The position numbers and the translations under genes were made by a program. A stretch of 17,719 nucleotides of DNA from CAZEER01 sp964511215 (GTDB lineage: Bacteria > Fidelibacterota > Marinisomatia > Marinisomatales > UBA1611), in the NCBI GenBank assembly GCA_964511215.1, contig CAZEER010000052.1, positions 1 through 17,719 on the forward strand, given 5' to 3'. Positions within the stretch are counted from its first letter, which is position 1; each line of letters opens with the position of its first letter. Shown here piece after piece: positions 1-8,477 of the stretch. The notes under the pieces were generated by a model that was given only the letters and a program-made list of their open reading frames with translations, had not been told where the DNA came from and did no database searches.

Positions 1-1
1 A

Positions 2-445
2 AAATCAATAAGAATGTTAGACCCCGATTGGGGAGACGGCAAAGAAGAGGACTTTTGCATTAGGGTTATAAATTTGCTGACATCACGTTCCCAAATACCA
101 ACTGACATAATAGAAAACTCTGGTTATTTTTTCGAAGATCCCCAAACTTTTTCAAGTGATGATATCAAAAAAATATGGAAGGACACAACACAAGCAATAA
201 TCGAAAAAATCATTCAACTTTATAGTAACGCCAGTAGCTGGAGTGAAAAAAATCTTGAAAAAATATTTAAAAATTATATTGCGAAAACTGGACTTGGCTT
301 TGGCCAAGTTATGAAGCCAATTAGACTCGCTTTATGCGGAAGTTTAACTGGTCCATCACTTTTTGAGTTAATGGAGTTAATAGGAAAAACATCAACAATT
401 AATCGTCTAAATTATGCAATAAAAGAAATTAGAATAAATGAATAA
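2..445 (+). CDS. gltX: Glutamyl-tRNA synthetase, C-terminal part (5' truncated by window edge)
   Basis: The reading frame is open from the first bases of the window, so this is the 3' end of a longer gene; the ATG at 14 is an internal Met. The last ~40 residues carry the characteristic end of the bacterial GluRS anticodon-binding domain: a G-Q-V-M-K-P-I-R-L-A-L-C-G stretch, then G-P-S-L-F-E-L-M and a closing helix. GluRS charges tRNA-Glu with glutamate in the cytoplasm. The catalytic Rossmann domain with its HIGH and KMSKS signatures lies upstream of the window and cannot be assessed. The stop codon overlaps the start of the next gene by 8 bases, implying co-transcription and translational coupling of the two class Ic synthetases. 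Identity rests on the C-terminal motif only, but this motif is distinctive. Confidence 0.88.
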   Translation, partial: KSIRMLDPDWGDGKEEDFCIRVINLLTSRSQIPTDIIENSGYFFEDPQTFSSDDIKKIWKDTTQAIIEKIIQLYSNASSWSEKNLEKIFKNYIAKTGLGFGQVMKPIRLALCGSLTGPSLFELMELIGKTSTINRLNYAIKEIRINE

Positions 446-2117
446 AGATATAGTAGAAGAAAAAAATTTCATCCAAAAAATTATCGACGAAGATAATAGT
501 AGAGGGAAATGGAATAATAGGGTCCACACCCGTTTCCCACCTGAGCCCAATGGATATCTTCATATTGGACATGCTAAATCAATATGTTTGAATTTTGGTC
601 TTGCCGAAAAAAATAATGGTAAGTGCAACCTACGGTTTGATGATACTAACCCACTTAAAGAAGAAAACGAATACGTAGAATCTATTATTAAAGACGTTGC
701 GTGGCTTGGTTTTGACTGGCAAGACAGATTGTTTTTTGCATCTGACTATTTTGATCAAATGTATGAGTACGCTGTTCAATTAATAGAAAAAGGGAAAGCA
801 TATGTATGTGATTTAACAGTAGAGGAAATTAAAGCAGCCCGAGGAACTTTGAAGGATCCCGGTACTGAGAGCCCTTACAGAAAAAGAAGAATTGAAGAGA
901 ACCTCGATCTTTTTCAACGTATGAGAGATGGGGAGTTTGGAGATGGGAAAAAAACTTTGAGGGCATTTATAGATATGTCGCACCCAAACCTAAATATGAG
1001 AGATCCTGTAATTTATAGAATCCTCCATGCCTCACATCATAGAACTGGTGACCAATGGTCAATATACCCTATGTATGATTGGGCACACGGACTAGAAGAT
1101 TCCATTGAAAATATAACACACTCAATTTGCACATTGGAGTTTGAAGACCACCGCCCGCTCTATGATTGGTACTTAGATCAACTAGGTATTTATCATCCTC
1201 AACAAATTGAATTTGCCAGACTCAATTTAAATTTTACAGTTGTCAGTAAGAGAAAGTTAAAGCAACTCGTTGATGAAAAACATGTGGATGGTTGGGATGA
1301 TCCGAGAATGCCAACAATCTCAGGCCTTCGCCGTCGAGGTTATACTCCTGAATCGATTCGCAATTTTTCTGAAAAAATTGGTATTACTAAACGCGACTCC
1401 TTAATTGATGTTGTCAGATTAGAAAATTCTCTTAGGGAAGAATTAAATAAAAAAGCGCAGCGTGTGCTTGCTGTTTTAGATCCTTTGAAAGTTGTCATAA
1501 AAAATTACCCCAAAAACCAAGAAGAGATGCTTGAAGCAATAAATAACCCTGAAGATATAAATGCTGGAACAAGAGAGATACCATTCTCCAGAGAATTATT
1601 TATTGAGCGAGATGATTTTATGGAAGATCCGCCTAAAAAATTTTTCAGGCTAGCTCCAGGACGAGAAGTTCGATTGCGCTATGCCTATTTTTTGACTTGT
1701 ACCGATATCATAAAAGATAAGGAAGATAATATTAGTGAAATACATTGTACCTATGATCCAAAAAGTAGGGGAGGTAATTCACCAGATGGTAGGAAAGTTA
1801 AAGCAACATTGCATTGGGTGAGTGCTTCACATGCGGTTGACGCAGAAGTGAAAATATATGATCGTCTTTTTATGAAAGAGAGGCCTGAAGATAGTAATAA
1901 TTTTCTAGATGCTCTCAACCCGGAATCATGTATTAGTTATAAAGGTGCTAAGCTAGAGCCAAGCTTGTCAGACCCCGGGGGAGAAACTTATCAATTTGAG
2001 CGACTGGGATATTTTAAAATGGACAAAATAGTAGATCAAACTGATAAAAATATTTTTATTCGTTCAGTTTCACTTAGAGATTCGTGGGCGCGAATTTTGA
2101 AACAAAAAATTAAATAG
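438..2117 (+). CDS. glnS: Glutaminyl-tRNA synthetase
   Basis: A 559-residue protein, close to the ~554 residues of the E. coli enzyme. It attaches glutamine to tRNA-Gln in the cytoplasm. The class I signature P-P-E-P-N-G-Y-L-H-I-G-H is at residues 34-45 (HIGH at 42-45), followed by A-K-S-I-C-L-N-F-G, which separates GlnRS from GluRS. The second signature is V-S-K-R-K at 269-273, the usual GlnRS variant of KMSKS. The C-terminal half matches the two beta-barrel anticodon-binding domains and ends with the expected S-V-S-L-R-D-S-W-A-R-I. The start at 438 gives the normal N-terminal length and overlaps gltX by 8 bases. A dedicated GlnRS means the indirect GatCAB route is not needed for Gln-tRNA in this organism. 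The protein looks intact. Confidence 0.97.
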   Translation: MNKDIVEEKNFIQKIIDEDNSRGKWNNRVHTRFPPEPNGYLHIGHAKSICLNFGLAEKNNGKCNLRFDDTNPLKEENEYVESIIKDVAWLGFDWQDRLFFASDYFDQMYEYAVQLIEKGKAYVCDLTVEEIKAARGTLKDPGTESPYRKRRIEENLDLFQRMRDGEFGDGKKTLRAFIDMSHPNLNMRDPVIYRILHASHHRTGDQWSIYPMYDWAHGLEDSIENITHSICTLEFEDHRPLYDWYLDQLGIYHPQQIEFARLNLNFTVVSKRKLKQLVDEKHVDGWDDPRMPTISGLRRRGYTPESIRNFSEKIGITKRDSLIDVVRLENSLREELNKKAQRVLAVLDPLKVVIKNYPKNQEEMLEAINNPEDINAGTREIPFSRELFIERDDFMEDPPKKFFRLAPGREVRLRYAYFLTCTDIIKDKEDNISEIHCTYDPKSRGGNSPDGRKVKATLHWVSASHAVDAEVKIYDRLFMKERPEDSNNFLDALNPESCISYKGAKLEPSLSDPGGETYQFERLGYFKMDKIVDQTDKNIFIRSVSLRDSWARILKQKIK

Positions 2118-2167
2118 AATGCTAAATTGGTATAGATTAAACCAATGATTACCTTTAATTTGCGATC

Positions 2168-3487
2168 ATGAAACCAAACATCCGGATATTGAAGATTTTA
2201 TACTTCATGTTTTTCCTGTCTGTATTATCTGCGAAGCAGTCTTCAGCATATGTTTATCTTTTGCCTTTTGATAATATTCAAAACGATCCAGCTGTCGGTT
2301 GGGTTGCAACTGGTTTGAGTGATATGGTTAGAGAAGAAATCAAAAATGTGTATGGTGTCAGAATGAGAAATAAAGAAGATCTGGAAACTATTATGAATGA
2401 TAGGTCTCTGATGCTGAAACAACCAAGAGGATCGCGTAATCTTCTGGTATTGGGTAAATATAATAGGCAATTAGATAAGGTTCATGTAACTATCCAAGTT
2501 GTAGATGTTGCAAACTGGGAAGAACTTGGTAAGTCACAAATTTCAGAAGTATATACCCAAGTACCTATGCTTAATAAAGCTGTAGGTGAGGCAGTGCTAC
2601 AGATCATTAAACCATTTTTACCTAAACAGCCAAAAGAAGAGAACTCCCTTTTTCCGAAGTATACTGAATCTCGGGTTGTAATTGAGAAAGATCCTATTAT
2701 CACAGAAGCTGAAAAAGTTTCAGCAACTCTTGATAAAAAAATTGCTGAATTAGAAGCTTCGATGGAATTCTTATTGGGAGCAAGGGCTCGAGAAAAAGAA
2801 AGACCAAGAAAAAATTCACCTAAGTTTAGTTCTGGTGAATGGACAATGGACTTTGATGTTGATCGTAAGCTTAAAGATAATCCAAAGAATACTGGTAATA
2901 CTCGTTTACTTTCTACAGTCTTAGATCAATTGTTAACAAATCCTTATGAAGTAGAACTTCAGAGACCAGAATTTGAATATCATGAGGAAGATGAACTCTA
3001 TATGACCGTTCGTTTTCCTGTTGTATATCGTTTAAAAGAAAAAATATTAAAAGATATGCTCTCTGGTTTACCATATACGGGACTAGAACAAAATGGAAGT
3101 CTAACAATTTTTTATTTTGATAGGACAAAATTTAATTTTCCTAAAAAACATGTTGATGTAATTATGTCAGGTTCCTATCGTATCATCCCTGTTTTGAGAA
3201 TATTTGATAAAAATCGAAATACTTTGATTGTTGTGGCTGATACTCCTGAAGAATATTGGCATACAAGGAATAGTGATAAAGTACTATATGTTCCGCAACA
3301 CCAATTTTCACCTTTAATGGATTTTTCTGTAAGTGGGTGGTCTATACAAGTTGCTATGGAGACTGTAGATATTCAAGCTATTTATGAATTTATACTACCA
3401 GTAAGTGAAATCGAAGCTCTGAGCAATGTAAGCTTGAAATTTGTAAACGAGAATGATTTAAAGTCTTTTTTAGAGCCTATTTTATAA
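2168..3487 (+). CDS. Exported protein with CsgG/TolB-N/FlgO-like N-terminal domain, function unknown
   Basis: A 439-residue protein. Residues 1-27 form a signal peptide (K/R-rich start, hydrophobic core, S-S-A before the probable cleavage site). Residues ~28-160 read like the alpha/beta domain shared by CsgG, TolB-N and FlgO-type envelope proteins: a strand with L-L-P-F-D-N, a helix G-W-V-A-T-G-L-S-D-M-V-R-E-E-I, a conserved-looking R-N-K-E-D-L-E segment, then L-V-L-G-K-Y and V-T-I-Q-V-V-D-V. A charged, possibly coiled stretch follows at ~175-215. The C-terminal ~220 residues are beta-rich and I do not recognise them. There is no lipobox cysteine. No convincing Shine-Dalgarno sequence precedes the ATG. 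The next gene, a selenoprotein, starts only 16 bases after the stop, so the two are probably co-transcribed. The N-terminal similarity is by pattern only. Confidence 0.7.
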   Translation: MKPNIRILKILYFMFFLSVLSAKQSSAYVYLLPFDNIQNDPAVGWVATGLSDMVREEIKNVYGVRMRNKEDLETIMNDRSLMLKQPRGSRNLLVLGKYNRQLDKVHVTIQVVDVANWEELGKSQISEVYTQVPMLNKAVGEAVLQIIKPFLPKQPKEENSLFPKYTESRVVIEKDPIITEAEKVSATLDKKIAELEASMEFLLGARAREKERPRKNSPKFSSGEWTMDFDVDRKLKDNPKNTGNTRLLSTVLDQLLTNPYEVELQRPEFEYHEEDELYMTVRFPVVYRLKEKILKDMLSGLPYTGLEQNGSLTIFYFDRTKFNFPKKHVDVIMSGSYRIIPVLRIFDKNRNTLIVVADTPEEYWHTRNSDKVLYVPQHQFSPLMDFSVSGWSIQVAMETVDIQAIYEFILPVSEIEALSNVSLKFVNENDLKSFLEPIL

Positions 3488-3503
3488 TTATCAGAGGTAT
3501 ATT

Positions 3504-4634
3504 ATGAAAAAATTAATGATTATGATTCTAGTAACATTTGGATACTCACAAAGGTTAGACCCAATTGATATTACAATACAGGAATTTGAAAAAATCGTTT
3601 ACAGCGCTTCAAGAAATTCTCAGAAAGTATTTGTGGAAGATTTCACAGGTTTGCAATGACCATACTGTCCTTCTGCGAGTTTCGCGATATCAGAATTACT
3701 AGATCAGTATCCAGAGACATTGATAAATATTGAGTGGCACAATCCCAGTTTTACGCCTGGGAATTCAGATTTTGACATTCCTGAATATAGTGCAAGAGGC
3801 TCAATGTATGGTGTAAGTGGCATACCGCACACCCAATGGAATGGCGTTGAGGAAACTGTAGGTGGTTATGCAAATGGGAATTGGGAAGCATTCATAGGGA
3901 CATTTACAGCATTGTACAATAGCATGATTGATGATGATACACCTTATGCAATTGAGATTAATGGGTATGCTGGGGCAGATGTTTCCTATGATGTTACTGT
4001 AAGTATGGATGCTGACATGAGTAACTCAAATCAAAAAGTTGATATTTTTGTTGTAGAAGATAATATTTGGTCATATTGGACTGGGGCTAGTCAGTATCAT
4101 AATGCCAGGAATGTTGCCCGTGACTGGCTTGCGACTGAAGATCTTAATATTAGTGGTAGTGGAGAATCTGAGACATTTTCTGGTTCATTTTCGCTAAATG
4201 ATGACTGGAACTCAGACAGCGTAAGAATTATTGCGATTGTTCAAAATTATTCCTCCAAACAGGTATATCAGGTTACTCAGGTTAATATCAATGATATGAA
4301 TCCAGATATTGATGATGATGGCATTTTAAATGGTGATGATAATTGTATAGATATCTATAATCCTAACCAGGAAGATAGCGATGATGATTTAATTGGCGAT
4401 GTATGTGATCCATGTGATAACCTTGTCTATGTTTTGGGAAACCTTAGTGGTGACGCAAACAACTTGGGTGATCCTGTACTTGATATAATGGATATTCTAA
4501 CGCTTGTGGATTTTCTAATAACGGGCGAGTCACATGAGTGCCAGGATGCGGTTATGAATATCAATGACGATGAGCATATAAATATCGTAGATGTTATAGC
4601 ACTTGTACAAATTATTCTAAATACAAGTAATTAG
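3504..4634 (+). CDS. Selenoprotein A: exported Omp28-like UPYC thiol domain with TSP3 and dockerin-like repeats
   Basis: Full-length reading 376 residues, with the in-frame TGA at 3657-3659 read as selenocysteine 52. A conventional call would start at 3720 and lose both export signal and active site. Residues 1-16 are a signal peptide ending Y-S-Q. Residues 42-56 read V-F-V-E-D-F-T-G-L-Q-U-P-Y-C-P, which is the strand plus CxxC of Omp28-related/thioredoxin-fold proteins with the first Cys replaced by Sec; Cys55 is the partner. A G-I-P-H-T at ~105 resembles the cis-Pro loop. The S-Y-W...H-N-A-R-N-V-A-R block near 190-210 recurs in the three paralogs. Residues ~267-308 form a thrombospondin type 3, calcium-binding-type Asp-rich repeat (D-D-D-G...D-N-C...C-D-P-C), and ~310-376 form a dockerin-like pair ending at the C terminus with no sorting domain. 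An AGAGG Shine-Dalgarno at 3493-3497 supports the ATG at 3504. Likely an envelope redox protein; substrate unknown. Confidence 0.88.
3657..3695 (+). promoter_or_regulatory. Sec-coding UGA and putative bacterial SECIS element of selenoprotein A
   Basis: The UGA at 3657-3659 is followed by C (UGAC, a weak termination context). A hairpin GCGA-GUU-UCGC at 3675-3685, extended by a U-G pair 3674/3686, places the apical G at 3679, 20 nt after the UGA. This matches E. coli fdhF-type spacing and the rule of a G in the first two loop positions. An alternative longer outer stem UUCUG (3671-3675) with CAGAA (3691-3695) is also possible. The element lies inside the coding sequence. Confidence 0.78.
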
Positions 4635-4657
4635 AATAATATAAGAGGTTATTTTCT

Positions 4658-5188
4658 ATGAATATATCTAAAAAAATAATTACTCTTCCCATCATTAGCT
4701 TTTCTTTTTTGCTTTTAGCAAAAGATGTAGACAAAGGTAATAGAATACCAAATCTAAAAATAAGGATGCTAGATGGTTCGTCAACTACTATCCACGAGCT
4801 AGTAGAAGATGGACCCCTTATGATAGACTTCTGGGCTACCTGGTGCGTGCCGTGTAAGAAGGTAATGAAATTCTTAGATCAGTACCATCAAGAATTCGAA
4901 GATGAAGGCTTTAAAGTCTTAATGATTAATACAGATACACCTAGGTCTATTGGAAAGGTAAAATCATATGTGCGTTCTCAGGATTATAAATTTATTGTAG
5001 GGATGGATCCTAATAAGATGATTTCAAAAAAACTTAATGGGATGGTTATGCCTACACTAATTCTTGTTGATAAAGGTGGCGAGATAAAATGGCGTCACCA
5101 GGGTTATATTCCAGGTGAAGAAGTCGAAATTAAAAATCAAATTGAGATGCTAATTAATATAATAAGAGGAAATACTGTTGAAGGTTAA
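4658..5188 (+). CDS. Exported TlpA-type thioredoxin (WCVPC)
   Basis: A 176-residue thiol-disulfide oxidoreductase of the TlpA/ResA type. Residues 1-21 are a signal peptide or N-terminal anchor ending near L-L-L-A-K. The domain starts with I-P-N-L-K-I-R-M-L-D-G-S and has the active site F-W-A-T-W-C-V-P-C-K-K with Cys63 and Cys66, the only cysteines in the protein. The cis-Pro loop is V-M-P-T-L-I-L-V-D. It should act in the periplasm, reducing or exchanging disulfides. A Shine-Dalgarno (AAGAGGTT, ~4643-4650) precedes the ATG. It lies 23 bases after selenoprotein A and overlaps the outer-membrane gene, so all three are probably one operon; this makes it a candidate electron donor to the Sec proteins or thiol partner of the barrel (inference). 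A close paralog is at 16226-16780. Confidence 0.9.
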   Translation: MNISKKIITLPIISFSFLLLAKDVDKGNRIPNLKIRMLDGSSTTIHELVEDGPLMIDFWATWCVPCKKVMKFLDQYHQEFEDEGFKVLMINTDTPRSIGKVKSYVRSQDYKFIVGMDPNKMISKKLNGMVMPTLILVDKGGEIKWRHQGYIPGEEVEIKNQIEMLINIIRGNTVEG

Positions 5189-7124
5189 AGTAGTTATTTT
5201 TTTTATATGTACCACTTTAGTAGCGGCAAATGAACTAGACTATAACGCGGCAATCAATACCAGCTATGGTAACAATTATGATTTTTATAATTTTTCAGAA
5301 AATATATTTGATCTTAATTTTTTCTATAATGATCTGCAGGGCTGGATACAATATGAATACTCTAACCCACCTGATATAGGTTTTCCTACGAATGATATAA
5401 GAAAGTTCCGTATGGAATATGCATCAGGTGATTTCAACCTAAAGCTTGGAGATATTTATGAAATATGGGGAAGAGGGATGATGCTAAATCAGTTTGATGA
5501 TCAGATAACTAATTTTGATAATGGTACCCGTGGAATGTTAGTAGAATATATGAATGGTCCTTTAATGCTAACGCATATTAATGGTAATTCAAATATGTAC
5601 TCTAACCAATATTCAGACAGAGTTCCAGATTTTAATAATATTCATAATATGAATGCAAATCGGTTGCAATATGACTGGAACAGTCTATTGCTTGGATTAA
5701 CTCAACTAAGGTCAAACGAAGATCATCAGTTAACGCTTGGACCAAATGTTTCAGTTAATCATAATTTAAAAGGTTTTTATACATCATGGTCAGGTGCGAA
5801 TGCAGATTTTTTTTCTGAATACGTTGACAAAGTCTCAACGGTTTATACTGGCACAGGTACACCTAATGATACTCTAAAAAAAGGCTTTGGAGTATACCAC
5901 AATATTAACCTCTATCTAGGTAATTGGGGGCTATCATCAGAGTATAAAAGGTATGCTTTTGATGCTGCGCATGGTGATATTACAGTTAATGAATATGGAA
6001 ACCAGATTGAATATCAACAAATGCCAACGCTAGGCAAAGAACAGAATGCTACATTGCTAGGGAGGGTTACACATAATTATAATTTTAATGATGAGCGCGG
6101 TGTTCAATTTGAATTAAATGGTTCTCTACTTGGTCTAGCTGTTACAGCACAATATTCCCATCTAAGCAGAGATGAGGAATGGAGGTCTGTAACCAATTTT
6201 GATTGGGAAGAAAAACCTATTTCAAACTATCTCCCTAGCTCCAATGAATCAGCATTACCTTACTGGGAGAATTATCAGGAAATAAGTGGATATATTTTAG
6301 ATGACAAACTTTATTTTAAGCTAGGTAGAGGGAATAATAAGGAAATAACAAAAGCCCCTAAGTATTTTGAGGGTCAGCAGATGGATAAATTTATTGATTC
6401 ATTCTGGTCCTATGATACTACAGATACTGTATTATTTGGTACGGAGTATCAAATAATTGACTCAATGGAGGTATTTGATACTACTTATTCTGATCCGTAC
6501 GATGTGATGTCAAAGTGGTGGCAAGAAACTAAATCATTTACCATCCCAGTAGAGCTTAACTATATTTTTGAGAATGGGTATACCGTCGGAGTTGGTTTTC
6601 AATATCAAGAAAAATCTATAATGGATAGAAAAATGGGTAATAGTGAAGGCTACAGTGCCGCAGATTCGTCCTGGGAAATGTATAATCCTGATGACTATAC
6701 AGAATACTTCAATACAACAACAACCAAGCTATTTAGTAGAGACGGTGACCCTGTTGATACTCAATTTAATAGGCTACTATATATCTCTATAAGTAAGGCC
6801 CCTAGGTGGTCTTTTACTATAACACAAGACTGGACATCTGCCTTTGATGCAGGTGCACCTGTTGATCCTTATTATAACCCACTTGAAGCATTGGTCTATG
6901 GTGATCTAAAATACTTCATTGGTGAGCGAGATAAAATTGCACCACCTTCCTGGACAGAAAATCGTTGGGTTTCAGCGGAGTTTGCTTATAATATAACATC
7001 ATCACAAAGGATCTCAATATTTTATGGATCTATACAGGGAGGGCTTTTTTGTAGTAATGGGGTATGCAGGCTGATTCCTCCATTCAATGATGGCCTAAAG
7101 ATTACCTATAGTGCTAGCTTCTGA
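5178..7124 (+). CDS. Predicted outer-membrane beta-barrel-like protein (possibly DUF6029-like), TTG start
   Basis: A 648-residue protein. Translation appears to begin at a TTG (5178) preceded by AAGAGGA at 5163-5169; this start overlaps the thioredoxin gene by 11 bases and gives a good signal peptide (residues 1-17, ending V-A-A). The rest is rich in aromatic/polar alternation typical of outer-membrane strands (repeated Y-x-Y/F-x-F patterns, G-x-W turns, L-G-D-I-Y-E-I-W-G-R-G) and ends in S-A-S-F with a C-terminal Phe, as in many barrel proteins. The mature chain has only two cysteines, Cys625 and Cys630, in F-C-S-N-G-V-C-R near the C terminus. Resemblance to the DUF6029 family is my recollection of its pattern and was not searched. 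The stop is TGA followed at once by in-frame TAG, the only TGA terminator in the window. Position between thioredoxin and selenoprotein B suggests a linked redox role. Confidence 0.75.
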   Translation: MKVKVVIFFICTTLVAANELDYNAAINTSYGNNYDFYNFSENIFDLNFFYNDLQGWIQYEYSNPPDIGFPTNDIRKFRMEYASGDFNLKLGDIYEIWGRGMMLNQFDDQITNFDNGTRGMLVEYMNGPLMLTHINGNSNMYSNQYSDRVPDFNNIHNMNANRLQYDWNSLLLGLTQLRSNEDHQLTLGPNVSVNHNLKGFYTSWSGANADFFSEYVDKVSTVYTGTGTPNDTLKKGFGVYHNINLYLGNWGLSSEYKRYAFDAAHGDITVNEYGNQIEYQQMPTLGKEQNATLLGRVTHNYNFNDERGVQFELNGSLLGLAVTAQYSHLSRDEEWRSVTNFDWEEKPISNYLPSSNESALPYWENYQEISGYILDDKLYFKLGRGNNKEITKAPKYFEGQQMDKFIDSFWSYDTTDTVLFGTEYQIIDSMEVFDTTYSDPYDVMSKWWQETKSFTIPVELNYIFENGYTVGVGFQYQEKSIMDRKMGNSEGYSAADSSWEMYNPDDYTEYFNTTTTKLFSRDGDPVDTQFNRLLYISISKAPRWSFTITQDWTSAFDAGAPVDPYYNPLEALVYGDLKYFIGERDKIAPPSWTENRWVSAEFAYNITSSQRISIFYGSIQGGLFCSNGVCRLIPPFNDGLKITYSASF

Positions 7125-7200
7125 TAGATTGTGTTAGAGAACCAAAAATATTTAAACCTGTCAATGTTTTATCACTTTTTCATATAGCTGGAGATTATTT

Positions 7201-8358
7201 ATGAAAAAAATATTCTTATTCATATTTTTATCAGTATCATTTTCACAGCAGCTTGATCCCATTGAAATTGCAATGGAAGACCTTAGGAGCATTGTTGAAA
7301 CTGCCTCTAGATCAGAGCAGCGTGTTTTTGTAGATGATTTTACGGGTCTTCTCTGACCATACTGTCCCTCCGCGAGTTTCGCGATATCTGATATGTTAAA
7401 TGAATTCCCCGGTACACTTATTAGTACGGAGTGGCATAGTGCAGGCTATACGCCAAGTAACTCAGACTTCAGTGATTGTTATTACTACAATAGTTTTGGC
7501 GGATGCTATGGTGCACGAGCAAGTTTGTACGGCGTTGGTGGGATCCCACATGTTTCGTTTAATGGTGTAGAAAACATTGTAGGTGGTGCGTCTAATGGTG
7601 TCTCCGATGGAATGTATGATACATATGTTCCAATTTATGAGAGCCTGGTGGGCGTTGACACACCGTATGAAATTTTGATTAATGGCCTAAAGGATGGGGC
7701 CAATGTTGATTATGAGATAACAGTATCTTTGGATACTGATATGAGTAATGATGATCAAAAAGTGCAGATTATAGTAGTTGAAGATAAGATTATGTCTTAC
7801 TGGGGATCAGTAGGTATAGATCACAATGCCAGAAATGTTGCCAGATATTGGATAGCGACGGAAGATTTAGAAATAATGTTTGAAGGTGAATCGCAGACTT
7901 TTTCGGGCTCGTTCACTATTGATGAAGAAGCCTGGAATCCTGATAGTATCAAAATTATTTCAATGGTCCAGAATTATGATAATTCAGAAATATTTCAGGT
8001 TCAGGAATTAAATGTAAATGAATTTGATACAGATCAGGATGGATTTATGAATAATGAAGATAATTGTGTTGATATTTACAATCCTGATCAGGCAGATATT
8101 GATAGTGATGGGATAGGTGATGTCTGTGATATTTGTGACAATGAGAATGTATGGGTTCTTGGAAATGCTGATGGAGGGGTAAACCCAGACCAAACTATCA
8201 CATATGATATTTTTGATGTCTTGAGTCTCGCTGACGTTGTCGAAGGAATGGATGAGGAAAGTTGTGGATACCAGACTGGTGACCTTACGGGTGAAGGAGA
8301 AGTGAATTTATTTGATATTATAGTTCTAGCTGGAATGATTATGGAAGGATCAATTTAA
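7201..8358 (+). CDS. Selenoprotein B: exported Omp28-like UPYC thiol domain with TSP3 and dockerin-like repeats
   Basis: Full-length reading 385 residues with TGA 7354-7356 as Sec52. The ATG at 7201 follows GGAG (~7190) and gives a signal peptide F-L-S-V-S-F-S-Q. A helix segment with E-T-A-S-R-S-E-Q precedes V-F-V-D-D-F-T-G-L-L-U-P-Y-C-P at 42-56, Cys55 being the resolving partner. G-I-P-H-V near residue 117 fits a cis-Pro loop. S-Y-W...H-N-A-R-N-V-A-R is conserved. Two extra cysteines occur in an insertion around residues 95-105 (S-D-C-Y...G-G-C-Y), absent from A. The TSP3-type repeat is at ~276-315 (D-Q-D-G...D-N-C...C-D-I-C) and the dockerin-like pair at ~316-385. The middle and the C-terminal architecture are closest to selenoprotein A, suggesting they are a duplicated pair flanking the thioredoxin and barrel genes. 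A terminator follows 23 bases after the stop. Confidence 0.88.
7354..7383 (+). promoter_or_regulatory. Sec-coding UGA and putative bacterial SECIS element of selenoprotein B
   Basis: UGA at 7354-7356, again in UGAC context. The hairpin CGCGA-GUU-UCGCG occupies 7371-7383 (5 bp, GUU loop). The apical G is at 7376, 20 nt after the UGA. The basal pair is C-G here, U-G in gene A and U-A in gene D. Confidence 0.78.
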
Positions 8359-8381
8359 ATACCCTTTATGATTTTATTAAA

Positions 8382-8406
8382 GGCTGCGTATACCGCAGCC
8401 TTTTTT
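8382..8406 (+). terminator. Rho-independent terminator after selenoprotein B
   Basis: GGCTGCG (8382-8388) pairs perfectly with CGCAGCC (8394-8400) around a TATAC loop, followed by six T. It probably ends the transcription unit that begins at or before 2168. Confidence 0.93.
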
Positions 8407-8411
8407 ATATC

Positions 8412-8441
8412 TTGTACCAATTACTTTCTTTATTATATAAT
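8412..8441 (+). promoter_or_regulatory. Candidate sigma70-type promoter for selenoprotein C
   Basis: A perfect TATAAT at 8436-8441 lies 18 bases after TTGTAC (8412-8417, 3 of 6 to consensus). It sits between the preceding terminator and the gene start, where a new promoter is expected. The -35 match is weak, and AT-rich sequence gives chance -10 boxes. Confidence 0.45.
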
Positions 8442-8477
8442 GGGTGGTCTCGTTTCATTAATTAAAGAGAGGTTCCA

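Noticed and set aside
2127..2144. TTGGT...ACCAA inverted repeat between glnS and the 2168 gene as a terminator
   Set aside because: Only five pairs, no T run and a long loop; not distinguishable from chance.
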